In this document: piece by piece, positions 62,876-64,000 of the stretch
Numbering within the stretch: position 1 is the stretch's first letter
How the letters are laid out: each line of letters opens with the position of its first letter
From: Clostridia bacterium
GTDB lineage: Bacteria > Bacillota > Clostridia > TANB77 > CAG-508
Direction of reading: 5' to 3'
Length of the DNA stretch: 64,000 nt
NCBI GenBank assembly: GCA_900759015.1
Contig: CAAEUE010000015.1
Location: 1 to 64,000, forward strand
Notes under the pieces: model-generated
Told to the model about the DNA's origin: nothing
What the model saw: only the letters and a program-made list of their open reading frames with translations
Databases searched by the model: none
Position numbers and translations under genes: made by a program

Positions 62876-62927
62876 AAAAAACACCACACTTATAAAACAA
62901 TTTAAAATTATTTTATCCATATATGGT
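62873..62927 (-). terminator. Terminator of fhs overlapping the start of sleB
   Basis: Minus-strand arms AAAACACC/GGTGTTTT separated by about 40 nt, followed by TTATG. The sleB start codon directly follows the right arm. Confidence 0.6.
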
Positions 62928-62943
62928 GTTTTTATACAATATA

Positions 62944-64000
62944 TTAAAATATTCCTTCTATTACTCCATTTTCGTCAATATTTATATTCTCTGCTGCAGG
63001 TTTTTTAGGAAGACCTGGCATTGTCATTATCTTTCCTGTTAAAACAACAATAAACTCTGCACCTTCTTTTAATTTTAATTCTGTTACATGAAGATTAAAT
63101 GGTTTATCTCCTAATAAATCTTTTGGATCATCTGAAAAAGAATATTGCGTTTTTGCAATACACACTGGAAATTTTGAATCATTTAATTCTTTTAGCTGTT
63201 CTTTTGCAATATCCGAATATTCTACATCAGTTGCACCATAAATCTTTTGTGCTACAGCTTTTATTTTTGCTTCAACAGTATCCTTAATATTATATATATA
63301 TTTAAACTCATTCTTTGTTTCACATATCTTTGTAAGCTTTTGTGCTAAATCAATAGCTCCTTCTCCACCTTTTGCCCAGTTTTCTAATAAACTTACTTCT
63401 ACAACTCCGTTTAATTCTTCTTTTAATATTTCTATTTCTTTATCAGTATCTGTAGTAAATTTATTTATTGCAACTATTGGTGTTATTCCATATTTCTTTA
63501 TATTATCAATATGTCTTAATAAATTATGAATTCCTATTTTTAAAGCTTCAACATTTTCTTTTGAACAATCTTCTTTATTTACCCCACCATGATATTTTAA
63601 AGCTCTTAAAGTTGCAACTATTACAACTGCATCAGGTGTTTTATCTAGTAATCTACATTTTATATCTAAGAATTTTTCTGCTCCTAAATCTGCCCCAAAT
63701 CCAGCTTCTGTAACCACATAATCGCCCATTTTTAATGCCAAATTTGTTGCAATTATACTATTACAGCCATGTGCAATATTAGCAAATGGACCTCCATGTA
63801 TTAATACTGGATTATTTTCTAATGTTTGAACTAGATTAGGTTTTATTGCGTCTTTAAGAATTACTGCTAAACTTCCATCAGCTTTTAAATCTCTACATGT
63901 TACAGGTTTATTTTGTTTATTATAACCAATAACTATGTTTCCTAATCTTCTTTTTAAATCTTGCATATCTTTAGATAAACATAGAATTGCCATTATTTCG
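62944..64000 (-). CDS. fhs: Formate-tetrahydrofolate ligase, C-terminal part
   Basis: The gene is cut by the right edge of the window; 352 residues are visible and continue in frame to 64000 as EIMAILCLSKD, so about 200 N-terminal residues lie outside. Visible family segments are LRHIDNIKKYGITPIVAINKF, HGGPFANIAHGCNS, TEAGFGADLGAEKFLDIKCR, and the end MTMPGLPKKPAAENINID. The enzyme makes 10-formyl-tetrahydrofolate from formate and ATP, a step of one-carbon and acetogenic metabolism. Confidence 0.96.
   Translation of the reverse strand, partial: EIMAILCLSKDMQDLKRRLGNIVIGYNKQNKPVTCRDLKADGSLAVILKDAIKPNLVQTLENNPVLIHGGPFANIAHGCNSIIATNLALKMGDYVVTEAGFGADLGAEKFLDIKCRLLDKTPDAVVIVATLRALKYHGGVNKEDCSKENVEALKIGIHNLLRHIDNIKKYGITPIVAINKFTTDTDKEIEILKEELNGVVEVSLLENWAKGGEGAIDLAQKLTKICETKNEFKYIYNIKDTVEAKIKAVAQKIYGATDVEYSDIAKEQLKELNDSKFPVCIAKTQYSFSDDPKDLLGDKPFNLHVTELKLKEGAEFIVVLTGKIMTMPGLPKKPAAENINIDENGVIEGIF

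Noticed and set aside
1..64000. CRISPR array
   Set aside because: I looked for direct repeats of 25-40 bases with spacers and found none; the recurring GGAACGTCCCC units are single palindromes at gene ends.

Overview
This is an AT-rich, low-GC Gram-positive chromosome segment, most likely from an anaerobic, spore-forming member of the Clostridia. The evidence is the strong AGGAGG-type ribosome binding sites, a SleB-type spore cortex hydrolase, a lone Spo0A-like DNA-binding domain, a CD1247-domain gene next to efp, a tmRNA, formate-tetrahydrofolate ligase, and an OLE-RNA/OapA-like locus. Almost every gene is on the minus strand. I cannot name the species.

Left end (107-9770): a compact type III CRISPR effector operon, transcribed right to left. 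It encodes a CARF-HEPN ribonuclease of the Csm6 kind, a short Cas10 without an HD domain and with AGDD instead of GGDD, a Csx10-like protein with the layout Cas7-Cas5-Cas11, a double Cas7 (Csm3-like) protein, Csx19, and a large Cas7-like RAMP with a cysteine motif (TIGR03986-like). This gene set matches the type III-D variant (III-Dv) described from cyanobacteria. No array, Cas6 or adaptation gene is in the window. Two unrecognised genes (10017-10973) lie just upstream.

11118-17440: a metallophosphatase, sbcC and sbcD, then a DUF21/CNNM-like membrane protein preceded by a gene-free ~650-nt stretch. That stretch has a perfect -10 promoter box and looks like an OLE RNA gene with its partner oapA.

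17438-33230: a frameshifted membrane-anchored gene, several unknown proteins, a cation diffusion facilitator, an unknown two-gene unit (21130-23450), peptide deformylase, a LysR regulator with an Rsm22-like methyltransferase, an RdgB-like nucleotide pyrophosphatase, an ASCH protein, a queuosine salvage protein, a PHP phosphoesterase, a zeta-toxin-like kinase, HD and HIT proteins and a polysaccharide deacetylase.

33448-51458: a nearly uninterrupted minus-strand run of small unrelated enzymes: histidine phosphatases, HD phosphohydrolases, NUDIX, GNAT, HAD, VOC, cupin, SGNH, PHP and MBL proteins, plus Lgt, a DHFR-like protein and RlmD. It looks like an island of house-cleaning and resistance-type functions.

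51551-64000: a HAD protein, a DUF4097 protein, membrane-anchored proteins, a Spo0A-C-like protein, tmRNA (ssrA), tRNA-Trp, an M23 peptidase, DUF2207-like and CD1247 proteins, EF-P, an M24 peptidase, a prepilin peptidase, YqeG, SleB, and the C-terminal part of Fhs cut by the window edge.

A family of short palindromic REP-like repeats with the core GGAACGTCCCC, or decayed forms of it, sits at gene ends at eight sites. Most intergenic gaps carry clear intrinsic terminators.
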